Shown piece by piece: positions 8,946-18,087 of a DNA stretch of 64,000 nt. Origin of the DNA: Dactylosporangium sucinum (GTDB lineage: Bacteria; Actinomycetota; Actinomycetes; Mycobacteriales; Micromonosporaceae); contig NZ_BMPI01000010.1 in NCBI RefSeq assembly GCF_014647515.1, forward strand, positions 141,224-205,223, written 5' to 3'. The notes under the pieces were generated by a model. The model was given only the letters and a program-made list of their open reading frames with translations, did not search any database and was not told the DNA's origin. A program made the translations under genes and the position numbers. Each line of letters opens with the position of its first letter. Positions within the stretch are counted from its first letter, which is position 1.

Positions 8946-9893
8946 TCAGCTGGCCGCCGCCACGTTGCCGTTCGGGGATTCTCCGGCGGCGGCCAGGGCG
9001 CGCAGGCCGCGGAATGGGATGTGGGTCCGGCTCGGGCGCAGGCGTAGCCCGGAGTCGGCGACCTCGACGTTGGCCTCCCGGTAGACCAGCAGGACCTCGC
9101 GCAGGTTCGCGGCGAAGTCGCGGCGGAACTGCTGTCGGCCCTGCTTGGTGTCGGCGAGGTTCGATCCGAATTGCAGCATGAGCATCTCCCACGACACGAC
9201 GGTGGGCTTGCTCAGGTATGACATCCGCCAGGTGAGCCACGCGTAGATGTCCAGCCGCATCGGCGAGCCACGCAATGCTGCTATGGCCGCCATGTTCAGC
9301 GGCACCGGATGGTTGATGATCTCCTGGTAGAAGTCGCGCGAGAGCACAATGGTGGACGGGAGCAGCGCTTCCTGACCATCGTCGCGGTCGTTCCAAAACA
9401 GGTCCCAGTGCAGTGCGACCGAAATCTGTGCGGCCCGGTCGCGGTTGGCGCCGCCGTCGACCTCGACGCTGAGCCTGGCCTTCAGCAGCCGTTCAGCCTG
9501 GTCCCGTAGACGCGTGATGGTGCCGGTCTTGCCGCCGGTCGGGCGCAGGCCGAGTTCGCCCATAAACTCGGTCAGGTTGGTGCCGAGGACGAGTTCGTGG
9601 GAACGGGTCTTGACCGCCTGGCTCGACATCCAGATCAGCAGCAGCCGCGGCAGGATGCCGTACGGGTAGATTGGCGTGTAGGTGCCGTCCGGGTTCTTGC
9701 GCCGGCCCGGCTCGACCATCAGGGTGACGACCCCGTTGCGGCGGGTCCACTCCGGGATGGGCCCAGGGTCACGGTACGGCAGGTTCGTCTGGGTGAGCAG
9801 GCGCGTGAGGTAGCCAATGTCGGGGTTCTCGTCGTCCCACACCTCGACCGCGGCCCGCAACCGGTCCATCTCGTCTCTTCGCTGCCTGGGCAT
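8946..9893 (-). CDS. repA: plasmid replication initiator, RepA_C family
   Basis: A 315-residue initiator that would bind the iterons upstream of its own gene and open the origin. The diagnostic region is IYPYGILPRLLLIWMSSQAV, then RSHELVLGTNLTEFMGELGL and TGGKTGTITRLRDQAERLL, which matches the plasmid-encoded RepA (RepA_C, Pfam PF04796) proteins known from plasmids of proteobacteria and actinobacteria. Further along, LPSTIVLSRDFYQEIINHPVPLNMAAIAAL and RLDIYAWLTWRMSYL also fit the family. Length is normal for it. ATG at 9893 is used; an internal ATG at 9869 (MDRLRA) is possible. It transcribes away from the iteron array, the usual arrangement for autoregulation by initiator binding at the origin. 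Confidence 0.88.
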   Translation of the reverse strand: MPRQRRDEMDRLRAAVEVWDDENPDIGYLTRLLTQTNLPYRDPGPIPEWTRRNGVVTLMVEPGRRKNPDGTYTPIYPYGILPRLLLIWMSSQAVKTRSHELVLGTNLTEFMGELGLRPTGGKTGTITRLRDQAERLLKARLSVEVDGGANRDRAAQISVALHWDLFWNDRDDGQEALLPSTIVLSRDFYQEIINHPVPLNMAAIAALRGSPMRLDIYAWLTWRMSYLSKPTVVSWEMLMLQFGSNLADTKQGRQQFRRDFAANLREVLLVYREANVEVADSGLRLRPSRTHIPFRGLRALAAAGESPNGNVAAAS

Positions 9894-9980
9894 GGGCGGA
9901 GGTTGTCACGATCCCCGGCGTTGCCCAAGCCTCGCGTGGCCGTGTCGCGCAAAAAGGTCGTTGACCTGCGGCGACGTTAC

Positions 9981-10700
9981 GCATAACTTGCCGACCCGCT
10001 TCCGGCGTTCGCAGCCGTTGCCGGCGGGGCTGGGCCGGGGCCCACGGTGGACGCGCATACCTTGCCGACCGTGGGTCCAGCCACGGAGATGCAGCTCGTC
10101 GAGGAGATCTGCCCGGCGCCGTCCTCTGCTTCGTTGACCTGACGGTTTGCTCTGTAGGAATCTGCCGACCCGTTCCGGACCGGTGACCGCCACGCCGGTG
10201 CAGCGGCGGGTCACGTCGAACGTGTGGACGCTTCGCATATCAGGCCGACCGTGAGCACCACGGTCGGTTCGGTTCGGGGTGGCCTGTGGACGGCAGCCTT
10301 GCTGTCCACGCATAACCTGCCGACCCGGTTCGGGCGCGCTCGCCGGTGTCGACGACTGCGCATAACCTGCCGACCTGCGAATCGGATCTTTCACCAGTAA
10401 AGCGGCAAGTGCATCGGTGGGGCGATGTGCGTCCTTGCCGGAGGACACCGGTTGTCCACGCATAACGCGCCGACCGCTCCGGACCCCGGGTCGGCTGTCC
10501 ACACATACCTTGCCGACCCGGTCCACAGCAGTGGACATCGGGCCGCTTGTCCACGCATACCTCGCCGACCGGATCCCGACCAGCCTGTGGATAACCGGCT
10601 CGACGCGTGGTGATCCACGCATAACCTGCCGACCGACGCCGCTCGGTGCTGCGCGCCGGCCGCGCATAACCTGCCGACCGGTACGCATACCAGGCCGACC
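9981..10700 (+). repeat. iteron array, 12 copies of a 16-mer
   Basis: Direct repeats with consensus GCATAACCTGCCGACC at 9981, 10055, 10155 (degenerate), 10235, 10310, 10360, 10460, 10503, 10555, 10619, 10664 and 10685, all in one orientation. The copies at 10310, 10360, 10619 and 10664 are identical. Five copies (10310, 10460, 10503, 10555, 10619) are directly preceded by a DnaA-box-like nonamer that shares its last base with the first base of the iteron. Lying directly upstream of repA, these are best read as initiator-binding sites. The spacing is irregular, denser toward 10700. Confidence 0.9.
10586..10594 (-). promoter_or_regulatory. consensus DnaA box
   Basis: TGTGGATAA is the exact complement of TTATCCACA, within the iteron array. 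Weaker nonamers of the TTGTCCACG type lie at 10452-10460 and 10547-10555. Confidence 0.7.
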
Positions 10701-10870
10701 ACCTGCCGTGTTTCCCCAGTTCAAGTCGGGCTTTCTCGGGCTCCCTGTAGTTCTTTCCTGTAGATGTTCTTTACCTGTAGTCGGCCAACGTCCCCTGGGG
10801 ACAGCGCCCAGCTCTCGCGATGGGTCGGATTCGCGGAACACAAAAATGTCGTACCCGTACGTCACCATTG

Positions 10871-11797
10871 ATGGCTGTGACGACTACGGCCCGGCCGGGC
10901 GGGCTGAATCCCGGGCATCTGTGGTTGGCCGACGACGAGGACAAGCTGGTCGTGTCCGTGCTGGCGCCCGAGGTCGCCGGACCCTCCCGGCACGACACCG
11001 CCGGTCCGGTAACCCTGGTCACCCCAGACCCGGTAACCCGCCCCGGCGGAATGTACGCAACCCGGCCTGCGGAAGTCGGCCTGCACACCCCGCGCTCCGG
11101 CGGCGCCCGGATCGGCTGGGTCGGGACTGCCTGCTCGGTAGCCGTCGCCGCCGGCGGCACCTGGGCAGCTGGCCCGTGGACCGGCGCGGTCGTGGCCGCG
11201 GCCGGCATCGGCCTCACCGCGTGGCAGGCGCTGCGCCGATACACGCGGACGGCCCGCCGATGGGACGTGGGTCACCAGGTGCTGACCCACTACGACGATC
11301 GCGACGTGATCGAGCGTGCCGCCCAGAACGTCCGCGCCGCAGCCGTGGCCTGGCCGCGGCTGCGCGGGCACGTGGCGCTCGACGACCCGTCGCCCGTGCT
11401 GGCCCGGCAACTCTGGGAGCTCACGATGCTCGTGGGCGAGCGGGCCAGCACCCGGCGGCTCCGGCAGGACCTGGCCACCGCCAGCGTCGGCGTCCCGGCA
11501 ACCACCTCGACCGCGCTCGAGCTGGCCGACCGGATCGCCCACGTCGACCAGGACCTCGTTCAGGTCGAAACCGTCATCGCCCAGCGGCGAACGTGCTTGC
11601 AGCAGCTGGCCAGAGAGGTTCACGCGTTCGTCACCGAGCAAGACGCCCTGGCCCGGGCCCAGGCGACGATCCGTGCCACCGACCAGCGCCGTGGCCGGCC
11701 GTCGACTCAGCTGGCTGGAAACACTGCCGGTGACCTCACCGACCACACCACCGCCGTGCTCGCCGCCTACCGCGAGCTCACCCACCCGGACCGGTAG
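10871..11797 (+). CDS. hypothetical membrane-anchored protein beside the origin
   Basis: About 308 residues, family unknown. Two adjacent hydrophobic segments (GWVGTACSVAVAAGGTWAAG and TGAVVAAAGIGLTAWQAL) form a hairpin anchor near residue 110. The C-terminal 170 residues are helical with heptad-like stretches (RTCLQQLAREVHAFVTEQDALARAQATIRA), probably a cytoplasmic coiled coil. The ATG at 10871 is preferred; an upstream start at 10820 is possible; neither has a good ribosome-binding site. It is divergent from repA across the origin, a position often used by plasmid maintenance or membrane-tethering genes, but no specific role is supported. Confidence 0.6.
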   Translation: MAVTTTARPGGLNPGHLWLADDEDKLVVSVLAPEVAGPSRHDTAGPVTLVTPDPVTRPGGMYATRPAEVGLHTPRSGGARIGWVGTACSVAVAAGGTWAAGPWTGAVVAAAGIGLTAWQALRRYTRTARRWDVGHQVLTHYDDRDVIERAAQNVRAAAVAWPRLRGHVALDDPSPVLARQLWELTMLVGERASTRRLRQDLATASVGVPATTSTALELADRIAHVDQDLVQVETVIAQRRTCLQQLAREVHAFVTEQDALARAQATIRATDQRRGRPSTQLAGNTAGDLTDHTTAVLAAYRELTHPDR

Positions 11798-12003
11798 GCG
11801 GGGTCTCGTCGGCCGGCAGCGTCAGAACCGACGCGCAGTCCTTTCCGCGCGCCGCCCGGTGCACGGCCACTGGTGCTGCCGCCAGCGACTTGAGGGCGGG
11901 CCGAGCGCGGCACCGGCTCGGCGGGGCGGACGAAGACACCATCCCTGCGACCCGACCCAGCAATTCCGACTCATTTGGCACGTACGTTCGATAGCGTGTG
12001 GCG

Positions 12004-12471
12004 ATGGAGTGGGTCGTCAGGTACAGCCTCACGATCACCTGGCGCAGCGCCGAAAACTCGCCGGTCGGCGCCGTTAGGTACCAGACTGTCGTCAGCGCCG
12101 GCCGACTCCGCCAGCTGGTCGACAAGGCCAGAGCGGATGTCCACGTCATCAGCGTCCGCTACCACACCGTGCGGCGCCTCGACGGTGCGCCGCCGGAGCA
12201 ATGCCCGGCCGGACACCCGTATCCGACCGGCTACCTCGACGCGGCGCGAGCGTGCCGCGGCTGGATCCCATGCCAGTGCGGCGGCCACCACACCCGGGTC
12301 TGCCTCCACCGGGGCTGCCTCTCCTCCCGCTGGATCGGTCCGGACCCGGACGACGACGTCTGCACGCCAGAGGTTCTGGCCTGGATCACCTCGACCCCCG
12401 AGCAGGCGGCCGCCGCAGCCGCTCGCCGGGTCAGCGCCATGGCGCAGCGGCGCACATCGACGTCAACCTGA
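12004..12471 (+). CDS. Cys/His-rich hypothetical protein
   Basis: About 155 residues. A central block CPAGHPYPTGY then ACRGWIPCQCGGHHTRVCLHRGC contains seven cysteines and several histidines spaced as in small zinc-binding folds. No family recognised. It follows the membrane-anchored gene on the same strand after about 200 bases and may share its transcript. The GTG at 11998 is an alternative start; there is no clear ribosome-binding site. Convergent with the pentapeptide-repeat gene. Confidence 0.6.
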   Translation: MEWVVRYSLTITWRSAENSPVGAVRYQTVVSAGRLRQLVDKARADVHVISVRYHTVRRLDGAPPEQCPAGHPYPTGYLDAARACRGWIPCQCGGHHTRVCLHRGCLSSRWIGPDPDDDVCTPEVLAWITSTPEQAAAAAARRVSAMAQRRTSTST

Positions 12472-12551
12472 AGCGTCGGCCCGGCCCGCTCCGGCGCGCG
12501 ACCGACGCCGACCGGCTGGCGCCCCCGGTCCGGACCTGCCAGGCAACGCCG

Positions 12552-13283
12552 TCAACTGGACGGCGGACCGGCGACCACTGCGCCGTGCTCCGCGGTCACC
12601 TCGAACACCCCTGGTTCCCGCTCTCTCGACCCTCGTCGGATCTGATCTGCCCACCTGGCAGGCCAGATCGTGTCCGAGTCCCACCGCGCTCCAGCGAAGT
12701 TGGCTCCCAAGAGGAGGGCGTCGGCCAGGTTCGTGGCGATGAAGTTGGCACTGGTGAGAACGGCTGAGGAGATATTGGCGCCGGCAAGCACAGCGCCGCG
12801 CAGGTCAGCGTGGGCCAGATGGGCACGCGCGAGATAGGCGCCAACGAGGTTGGCGTCGACGAGGACCGCGTTGGTGAGGTTGGCATAACCGAGGTTCGCA
12901 CCGCGGAGATCGGCTCGGTTGAGGCTGGCGCCGGGCAGCTGGGCATTGGCGAGGCGCGCCTCGGCGAGGTTGGCACGATCGACAGTCGCATCGGTCAGGT
13001 TGACGTAGGCAAGTGCCGCGCCAGCAAGGTTGGCGCCCGTGAGGTCGACGTGGGCGAGGTCAGCGTAGGCAACGTCAGCGTAGGCGAGATCGGCGCGGGC
13101 GAGATTCGCGCCAGCGAGGGTCGCCCCGGCGAGGTTGGCGAAGACAAAGTTCGCGCGCGCGAGGTCCACACCAGCGAAATCTGCGCCCGCGAGATCGACA
13201 CCGGCGTAGTCGGCACCGCCGCCGTAAGGGCTTGTGGGATTGTCCTCCATTGAGACTCGGCTCCAATCTTCGCCGACGCGCAT
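12552..13283 (-). CDS. pentapeptide-repeat protein
   Basis: A 243-residue protein of which residues ~24-200 are tandem A(D/N)LXX pentapeptides (for example VDLAG ADFAG VDLAR ANFVF ANLAG), over 30 repeats without interruption. This sequence folds into a right-handed quadrilateral beta-helix in the family. Some members (MfpA, Qnr) mimic DNA and protect or inhibit gyrase; nothing in this sequence proves that role. The last 40 residues are non-repetitive. An internal ATG at 13250 could be the true start. It is flanked by convergent or divergent small plus-strand genes and seems monocistronic. Confidence 0.9.
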   Translation of the reverse strand: MRVGEDWSRVSMEDNPTSPYGGGADYAGVDLAGADFAGVDLARANFVFANLAGATLAGANLARADLAYADVAYADLAHVDLTGANLAGAALAYVNLTDATVDRANLAEARLANAQLPGASLNRADLRGANLGYANLTNAVLVDANLVGAYLARAHLAHADLRGAVLAGANISSAVLTSANFIATNLADALLLGANFAGARWDSDTIWPARWADQIRRGSREREPGVFEVTAEHGAVVAGPPSS

Positions 13284-13512
13284 CTCTTGCTCGCGGTTCT
13301 GGGAACGGTATCTGGAGCCAGGGAAACCTCGCAGCGCGACCGTGGCTACGCCGACCCTTCAATGCCGCAACAGCTGCGCGAGCGCAGTCTTGTTGGCGGG
13401 CTTGTCGCCATCGGCGACGGCACGCTGGGCGGCGGCGCCCAGCCCGGGCATTGTCATGCTGGCGCCGCGCGCCTCCCCGCAGATACCGCCGCTGGGTGCG
13501 ACACTGCAAGCC

Positions 13513-13839
13513 ATGAAGGGCATTCGCGGCACCGCCATGACCGTGCACCGACTGCCCCGGCGCCCGGCGCCACAGACGCACCCGCTGCTGTGCCCGATCT
13601 GCTTCTCGGTCAAGGGCGAGCCCTGCTGGGCTGTGAGGGACCCCGGCGACGGCGGCACCCTGCGCCGGGTAAGAGTCCTGGCCAAGGTGCACCCACAGCG
13701 ACTCATCGCACTTGATCAACGCGCCGCCGCCATGCCGGGGCTCCCGGGCGCGCCATCCAACCCGAGCTCGACACCCAAGACCGCGGCCCGGCGTGGAATG
13801 GGCGCGGCCAAGGGGAAGCAGCGCCGCAGCCAGACCTGA
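13513..13839 (+). CDS. small CPxC zinc-finger protein
   Basis: About 108 residues. LLCPICFSVKGEPCW gives the C-P-x-C...G-x-P-C pattern seen in small zinc-finger proteins of actinophages and actinobacterial plasmids. The tail is basic and Pro/Ala-rich. Third codon positions are nearly all G/C, supporting coding. The start could also be the ATG eight codons later. Convergent with the first conservon. Confidence 0.5.
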   Translation: MKGIRGTAMTVHRLPRRPAPQTHPLLCPICFSVKGEPCWAVRDPGDGGTLRRVRVLAKVHPQRLIALDQRAAAMPGLPGAPSNPSSTPKTAARRGMGAAKGKQRRSQT

Positions 13840-13863
13840 ACGCAGCCGCGCGAGCGAAGGCGA

Positions 13864-13881
13864 GAGGCCCGGAAAGGCCTC
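13864..13881. terminator. short hairpin between convergent genes
   Basis: GAGGCC / GGCCTC with a 6-base CGGAAA loop, between the ends of the convergent zinc-finger gene and the conservon. Weak, but well placed to act in both directions. Confidence 0.35.
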
Positions 13882-14063
13882 GCGCACCGCGCCCAATCTA
13901 GCGGCGCCGCAGATGCGCAGGGACCGGCAGCGAGGAAGGGCGTTGCTCGAGCAGGCGCGCCAACACCTCCGGGCGGGCTGCGAGCACAGCGACCTGATCG
14001 GGCCGTTACAGCGTGAACGGGGAATGGGTGCCGGGCGGCTGGGTTGCTCCGCCCGGTCGTGCG

Positions 14064-14651
14064 TTACGCGTTGATGCGCGCTGGCGCTCCGAGCGTGCTG
14101 CTGGCGTGCTGGAGCAGTGTGATCAGCGCGTCCTTGCCGGACTGCCGTTGGCGGGCGTCGCAGAGGATGATGGGCACTTCGTTCTCGAGGTTCAGCGCCT
14201 GCTTGATCTCGGGCAGCTCGTATCGGGGCGCGCCGTCGAAGCAGTTCACCGCGATGATGAAGGGTGTGCCGCGCTGCTCGAAGTAGTCCACTGATGGGAA
14301 GCAGTCGGCGAGCCGGCGGGTGTCGGCCAGCACGACCGCGCCTGTCGCGCCCAAGGCGAGTTCGTCCCAGATGAACCAGAATCGGTCCTGGCCTGGGGTG
14401 CCGAACAGGTACAGCACCAGATGCTCGTTGATGGTGATTCGGCCGAAGTCCAGCGCCACCGTCGTGGTTGACTTCGTCTCCACGCCGCTGAGGCTGTCAA
14501 CGCCGGTGCTCGCCTCGGTGAGCACCTCTTCGGTGCGCAGCGGGCCGGTCTCGCTCACCGCACCGACCATCGTGGTCTTGCCGACGCCGAACCCGCCCGC
14601 GATGAGGATCTTGATCGCGGTGGGTACCCCGTCAGAGTGCCCGTAGGCCAT
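14064..14651 (-). CDS. cvnD: conservon GTPase (CvnD-like)
   Basis: A 195-residue small GTPase, last gene of a complete conservon. G1/P-loop GGFGVGKTTMV near residue 19, the G3-like LFGTPGQDRFWF, and the G4-like NCFD agree with the CvnD family of actinomycete ATP/GTP-binding proteins. In Streptomyces coelicolor conservon 9 these proteins assemble at the membrane with CvnA-C in a signalling complex related in concept to eukaryotic G-protein coupling. Its start lies inside the end of the cvnC-like gene (20-base overlap). Which signal it serves here is unknown. Confidence 0.9.
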   Translation of the reverse strand: MAYGHSDGVPTAIKILIAGGFGVGKTTMVGAVSETGPLRTEEVLTEASTGVDSLSGVETKSTTTVALDFGRITINEHLVLYLFGTPGQDRFWFIWDELALGATGAVVLADTRRLADCFPSVDYFEQRGTPFIIAVNCFDGAPRYELPEIKQALNLENEVPIILCDARQRQSGKDALITLLQHASSTLGAPARINA

Positions 14652-15009
14652 TGATCGCCGCCTCTATGAGTTCGATGTCGGGACCAGTCCCGGCTGGCTC
14701 AGAAACCTGAACAAGAAATCGGTCGAGCAGGTCGCCGAGCATGACGCGGATGGTGCCGAGCGGCAGGTCGAGGTAGGCGGCCAGCTCGGACACCGACGTC
14801 GGCTGCTGGCACAGCCTGATGATCGACAGGTGCTCGGGCTCCAGCCCGACCTCCGGCGCCGTCGTGGTCACCATGGCCCTGACCAGAGCGATGCGGTCGA
14901 ACGTGCCCCGCACCGGCTGGGTCCGTCCACGGGTCATCGCATATGGGCGCACGACCGGGCCAGCGTGATCGTCGACCCACGTCTCCACTGGATCTTCGGG
15001 GGCGGTCAT
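14632..15009 (-). CDS. cvnC: DUF742 protein (CvnC-like)
   Basis: A 125-residue member of DUF742, third conservon component. VRPYAMTRGRT, LEPEHLSIIRLC and SVSELAAYLDLPLGTIRVMLGDLLDR are the family signatures; the last includes a winged-helix-like segment. The gene sits 9 bases after the roadblock gene and overlaps the GTPase gene, so the order is A-B-C-D without gaps. Acts as an adaptor between CvnA/B and CvnD in the described system (established for the family, inferred here). Confidence 0.9.
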   Translation of the reverse strand: MTAPEDPVETWVDDHAGPVVRPYAMTRGRTQPVRGTFDRIALVRAMVTTTAPEVGLEPEHLSIIRLCQQPTSVSELAAYLDLPLGTIRVMLGDLLDRFLVQVSEPAGTGPDIELIEAAINGLRAL

Positions 15010-15018
15010 CGTGACGCG

Positions 15019-15438
15019 TCACCCCTTCCCGGCCGGATCGTCCGTGCGCGGCGGCGAGCCGAGGTACTTTCCGACGCGGGTGACGAGCATCGCCATCTCG
15101 TAGGCGATGACGCCCAGGTCGGCGTCCGCGTCTGCGAGGACCGCCAGGCACGAGCCGTCCCCCGCCGCCGTGACGAGCAGCGAGGCCTCCTGCATCTCGA
15201 CGATCGTCTGCAGCAGCGGCCCGCCGCTGAACCGCTTGCCCGCGGCCCGAGCCAGGCTCTGGATACCCGCCGCGATCGCGCATAGATGCTCCGCGTCGTC
15301 CTGGCCGAGCGCTTGCGATGATGCCTTGAGCAGGCCGTCCACCGAGAGGACGATCGCGTGATCCGCGTGGTCGATCCGCGTCACGAAATCGTCCAACAGC
15401 CAGGTCAGGTCGGCGTTCGCCGCCGTCTTCAGAACCAC
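15019..15438 (-). CDS. cvnB: roadblock/LC7 domain protein (CvnB-like)
   Basis: A 139-residue roadblock/LC7 protein. LTWLLDDFVTRIDHADHAIVLSVDGLLKASS and SGGPLLQTIVEMQEASLLVTAAGDGSCLAVLA are typical of actinobacterial CvnB. The family regulates small GTPases, matching the cvnD-like gene downstream. It lies between the sensor kinase and DUF742 genes. Confidence 0.9.
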   Translation of the reverse strand: MVLKTAANADLTWLLDDFVTRIDHADHAIVLSVDGLLKASSQALGQDDAEHLCAIAAGIQSLARAAGKRFSGGPLLQTIVEMQEASLLVTAAGDGSCLAVLADADADLGVIAYEMAMLVTRVGKYLGSPPRTDDPAGKG

Positions 15439-15493
15439 AGTGTTCCCCTTATGTCATGCCCGCTGTGGGCGGTTTCGGTCCGCGTCGGTCTGT

Positions 15494-17947
15494 TCACGTC
15501 GTCGGCTGTTCGTTGTTGCCGTCAGACGCAGCGCGGGTCGGAAGGGGTGATGGCGGTGAGTCGATGTCGCGGGGCGCGTCGGCGCGGCCCTGGCGGCTGC
15601 CCTGCTGGTAGGAGGAGATCCGGCTGAACACCTGCTCGGGCGACCGCAGCTCCGTCGCCGGCGCCGGGCTGTCGGCGACGGGGTCGCCGTCCCGCAGCCC
15701 TGCCGCGAGGTTGGCCTGGCGCATCCGAACAGGCAGGCCGCCCTGGGTGAACGTGCCCTCCGCGTCGGCGGAGGCTCCCAGCTGGGCACCGTTCCCGGCA
15801 GCGGGCATCGCGCCGGGCGGCTCCTGCGGTTCCGGCGTCGGTATCGCGCTCATCGCCGCGGCGAGGTCCACACCGAGCATCCGGGGCGGCTCAGCAAGAG
15901 CGACCGGCCTGCGTTCACTCGTTGGCGGTACGAAGTCAACATCAGATCCCTCCAGTCGGTGCGTACCACTGACCGCCGCCGCGGCGCGCGGGCTCGACGC
16001 CGGGATGCCGTTGGCCTCGCCGTTGACGGTGCCCTCGCCCAGCAGGTGCTTCGGGATCAGCACGACGGCCGTCGTCCCGCCGTACGGCGACTCCTTGAGC
16101 TGGACCCGGATCCCGTGCCGCTCGGCGAGCCGGCTCACGACGAACAGCCCCAGCCGCGCCGCACTGCTCAAAGTGAACTCGGGATGGCTGGCGATGCGCT
16201 GGTTCAGCTCAGCGATCTCGTCGGGCGCGATGCCCAGGCCCCGGTCCTCGACCTCCAGCACGAAGCCGGTGCCGACCAGCTGGCCCTTGACGTGGACCTC
16301 GGTATGCGGCGGCGAGAACGACAGCGCGTTCTCGACCAGCTCGGCGACCAGGTGGATCACATCGCTGACCGCCCGGCCGGCCAGCTCGACCGGCTTGATC
16401 GGGTACACCTTAACCCGCGCGAAGTCCTCAACCTCCGCGATAGCGCCGCGGACGATGTCGACCATCGGGACGGTGCGCTTCCAGACGCGTCCCGGGCTCG
16501 ACCCGGCGAGCACGATCAGGTTCTCCGCGTTGCGCCGCATACGGGTGGAGAGGTGGTCGACGCGGAACAGCTCGTCGAGCTTGGCAGGGTCGCCCTCCCG
16601 CCGCTCCATGCCGTCGAGCAGTTTGAGCTGGCGGTGGACCAACGACTGGGACCGGCGGGCGATGCTCAGGAAGACGTCACGGACGCTGCGGCGGAGGTCG
16701 GCCTGCTCGACCGCGGCGCGGATCGCGGTCTCCTGCACCGCGTTGAACGCCTGACCCACCTGGCCGATCTCATCGTCGCCGAACTCCAGTGGGGGCGCCT
16801 CGTGATCGACGTCGACCTGCTCCCCGCGGCTGAGCCGGGCCACGACGCTCGGCAGTCGCTCATCGGCGAGTTGCCGCGCCGCGTCGCGCAGACGCTCCAA
16901 CTGCCGGACGATCTGTCGGGCAGTGGTGATCGAGACGATGATCGACGCGATGACCGTCGCGAGCCCGAGACCGGCGGCGAGCACCAGGCGGATGAGGACC
17001 CAGATCGCGACTGGCGTGGAGCGCGCCACGATGTCCTTACCGCCGGTCACCACAACGTCGTGCAGGTCAGCCAGGGCGGGGTCGACCACGGCGCGCCATT
17101 CGTCGTTGCTGGTCGGCGGCTTGACGCCCGCCCGTGTCTCGGCAATGACGCGATCCTCCACGGCGCGAAACGCCGTGAAGTCTTTGCCGCCAGCCATCTG
17201 ACTGTACCGGGCCTGGTCGGCGCTTGAGAGGCTGGCCACCGTATCGCTGGCGAGGAACCGTTGCGCCCCCACGATCTGGACGAATTGGGCGTGCTCGTCG
17301 GCCGTCATGCGGCCGGCCGCGATGGATCCGGTCAGCAGGGCGTCTTCTTGGGAGATCAGCTCCCAGGTCCGGTTGAGCTGAATCAGGGCGGCCGCGTCGG
17401 CGGCGATGACCTTGTCGTCCAGGCCGCCCAACGAGTCATAGACCTCGAAGAGGGAGTCGACCAATTGCGTGAACGCGGTCGACGCGGCGGCACGGTCGAT
17501 CGTTCGGGCGTCGATCTGGGCCCGCACCGCGGCTAGTCCGTCCAGGCCGGCGATGACCTTGTCGACTGCCCGTTGCAGGTCCTCATCCCCCGATGGGTTG
17601 GCCTGCCAGCTCTGCGCCGAGGTCCGGAACGCCGCGCTGGCCTGCTCGGTCTGCTGCCGTCCGGCGGTCAGGTTCTGGCGTTGCTGGTCGCCGGGGGCGC
17701 CGAGGTAGGCCGTGGAGAGCCGCCGCTCGGACTGCAGGTCTCTCAGTAACGGTTCGCTCGGCTGGTAGATGTTGCTGTTGTGGGCCTGAACCCAGAACAG
17801 GTTCAACCCCTCGCGCAGGGTCACCCAGGCCGCGAACGCCCACAGGGCGGCCAGCGAAAGCAGTAGCGCGGTAATCTTCGCGCGCAAATTCGTACTGCGA
17901 GAACGCATCACACCATCCACCGCGGCGCGGAAAGCAAGCAATGTCAT
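15494..17947 (-). CDS. cvnA: NIT-domain sensor histidine kinase (CvnA-like)
   Basis: An 817-residue membrane sensor kinase heading the conservon. A transmembrane segment lies at residues ~24-45 (LLLSLAALWAFAAWVTL), followed by a ~270-residue extracellular nitrate/nitrite-sensing (NIT)-type helical domain, a second membrane segment near residue 315-340, and a HAMP-like linker. VDHLSTRMRRNAENL is the H-box, ENALSFSPP the N-box, and DRGLGIAP / RLGLFVVSRLAERHG the ATP lid region. The long Pro/Ala-rich C terminus is probably disordered. The preceding 140 bases, after the diterpene cyclase gene, are unusually AT-rich for this DNA and include TTTGGTAATTGCC; they could hold a separate promoter. Confidence 0.88.
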   Translation of the reverse strand: MTLLAFRAAVDGVMRSRSTNLRAKITALLLSLAALWAFAAWVTLREGLNLFWVQAHNSNIYQPSEPLLRDLQSERRLSTAYLGAPGDQQRQNLTAGRQQTEQASAAFRTSAQSWQANPSGDEDLQRAVDKVIAGLDGLAAVRAQIDARTIDRAAASTAFTQLVDSLFEVYDSLGGLDDKVIAADAAALIQLNRTWELISQEDALLTGSIAAGRMTADEHAQFVQIVGAQRFLASDTVASLSSADQARYSQMAGGKDFTAFRAVEDRVIAETRAGVKPPTSNDEWRAVVDPALADLHDVVVTGGKDIVARSTPVAIWVLIRLVLAAGLGLATVIASIIVSITTARQIVRQLERLRDAARQLADERLPSVVARLSRGEQVDVDHEAPPLEFGDDEIGQVGQAFNAVQETAIRAAVEQADLRRSVRDVFLSIARRSQSLVHRQLKLLDGMERREGDPAKLDELFRVDHLSTRMRRNAENLIVLAGSSPGRVWKRTVPMVDIVRGAIAEVEDFARVKVYPIKPVELAGRAVSDVIHLVAELVENALSFSPPHTEVHVKGQLVGTGFVLEVEDRGLGIAPDEIAELNQRIASHPEFTLSSAARLGLFVVSRLAERHGIRVQLKESPYGGTTAVVLIPKHLLGEGTVNGEANGIPASSPRAAAAVSGTHRLEGSDVDFVPPTSERRPVALAEPPRMLGVDLAAAMSAIPTPEPQEPPGAMPAAGNGAQLGASADAEGTFTQGGLPVRMRQANLAAGLRDGDPVADSPAPATELRSPEQVFSRISSYQQGSRQGRADAPRDIDSPPSPLPTRAASDGNNEQPTT

Positions 17948-18087
17948 CGGCTAATTGGCGGAAGTTAATCAGATTGCAAACTTCCGACCTCGTAGACATC
18001 CGGCACCGTAACAGTGATCAACCACTACCTCAAGCTTGCCTGGTCAGCCGCTGTTTGTTGCTACCGGCGTACGGCAATTACCAAACG

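Larger units (their letters stand above)
9960..10760. other. oriV: plasmid replication origin
   Basis: Intergenic region of nearly 1 kb upstream of repA holding the iteron array, a perfect DnaA box (TGTGGATAA at 10586-10594, complement of TTATCCACA) and several TTGTCCACG/CTGTCCACG-type nonamers. Near 10735-10790 the sequence becomes comparatively T-rich (repeated CTGTAGTTCTTT/CTGTAGATGTTCTTT), a candidate melting region. Together with repA this makes a complete-looking iteron replicon. Confidence 0.8.

Noticed and set aside
9981..10700. CRISPR array
   Set aside because: Repeat units are only 16 bp, spacing is irregular (21 to 100 bp) and no cas genes are near; next to repA they are iterons.
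9906..10868. Minus-strand 320-codon ORF with repeated GRQVMRG/ARYAWT motifs
   Set aside because: The repeats are translations of the iterons; the ORF is a by-product of a high-GC repeat array and lacks a ribosome-binding site.
10871..11797. Conjugation or partition gene by position
   Set aside because: Beside the origin, but membrane hairpin and coiled coil alone do not identify a function.
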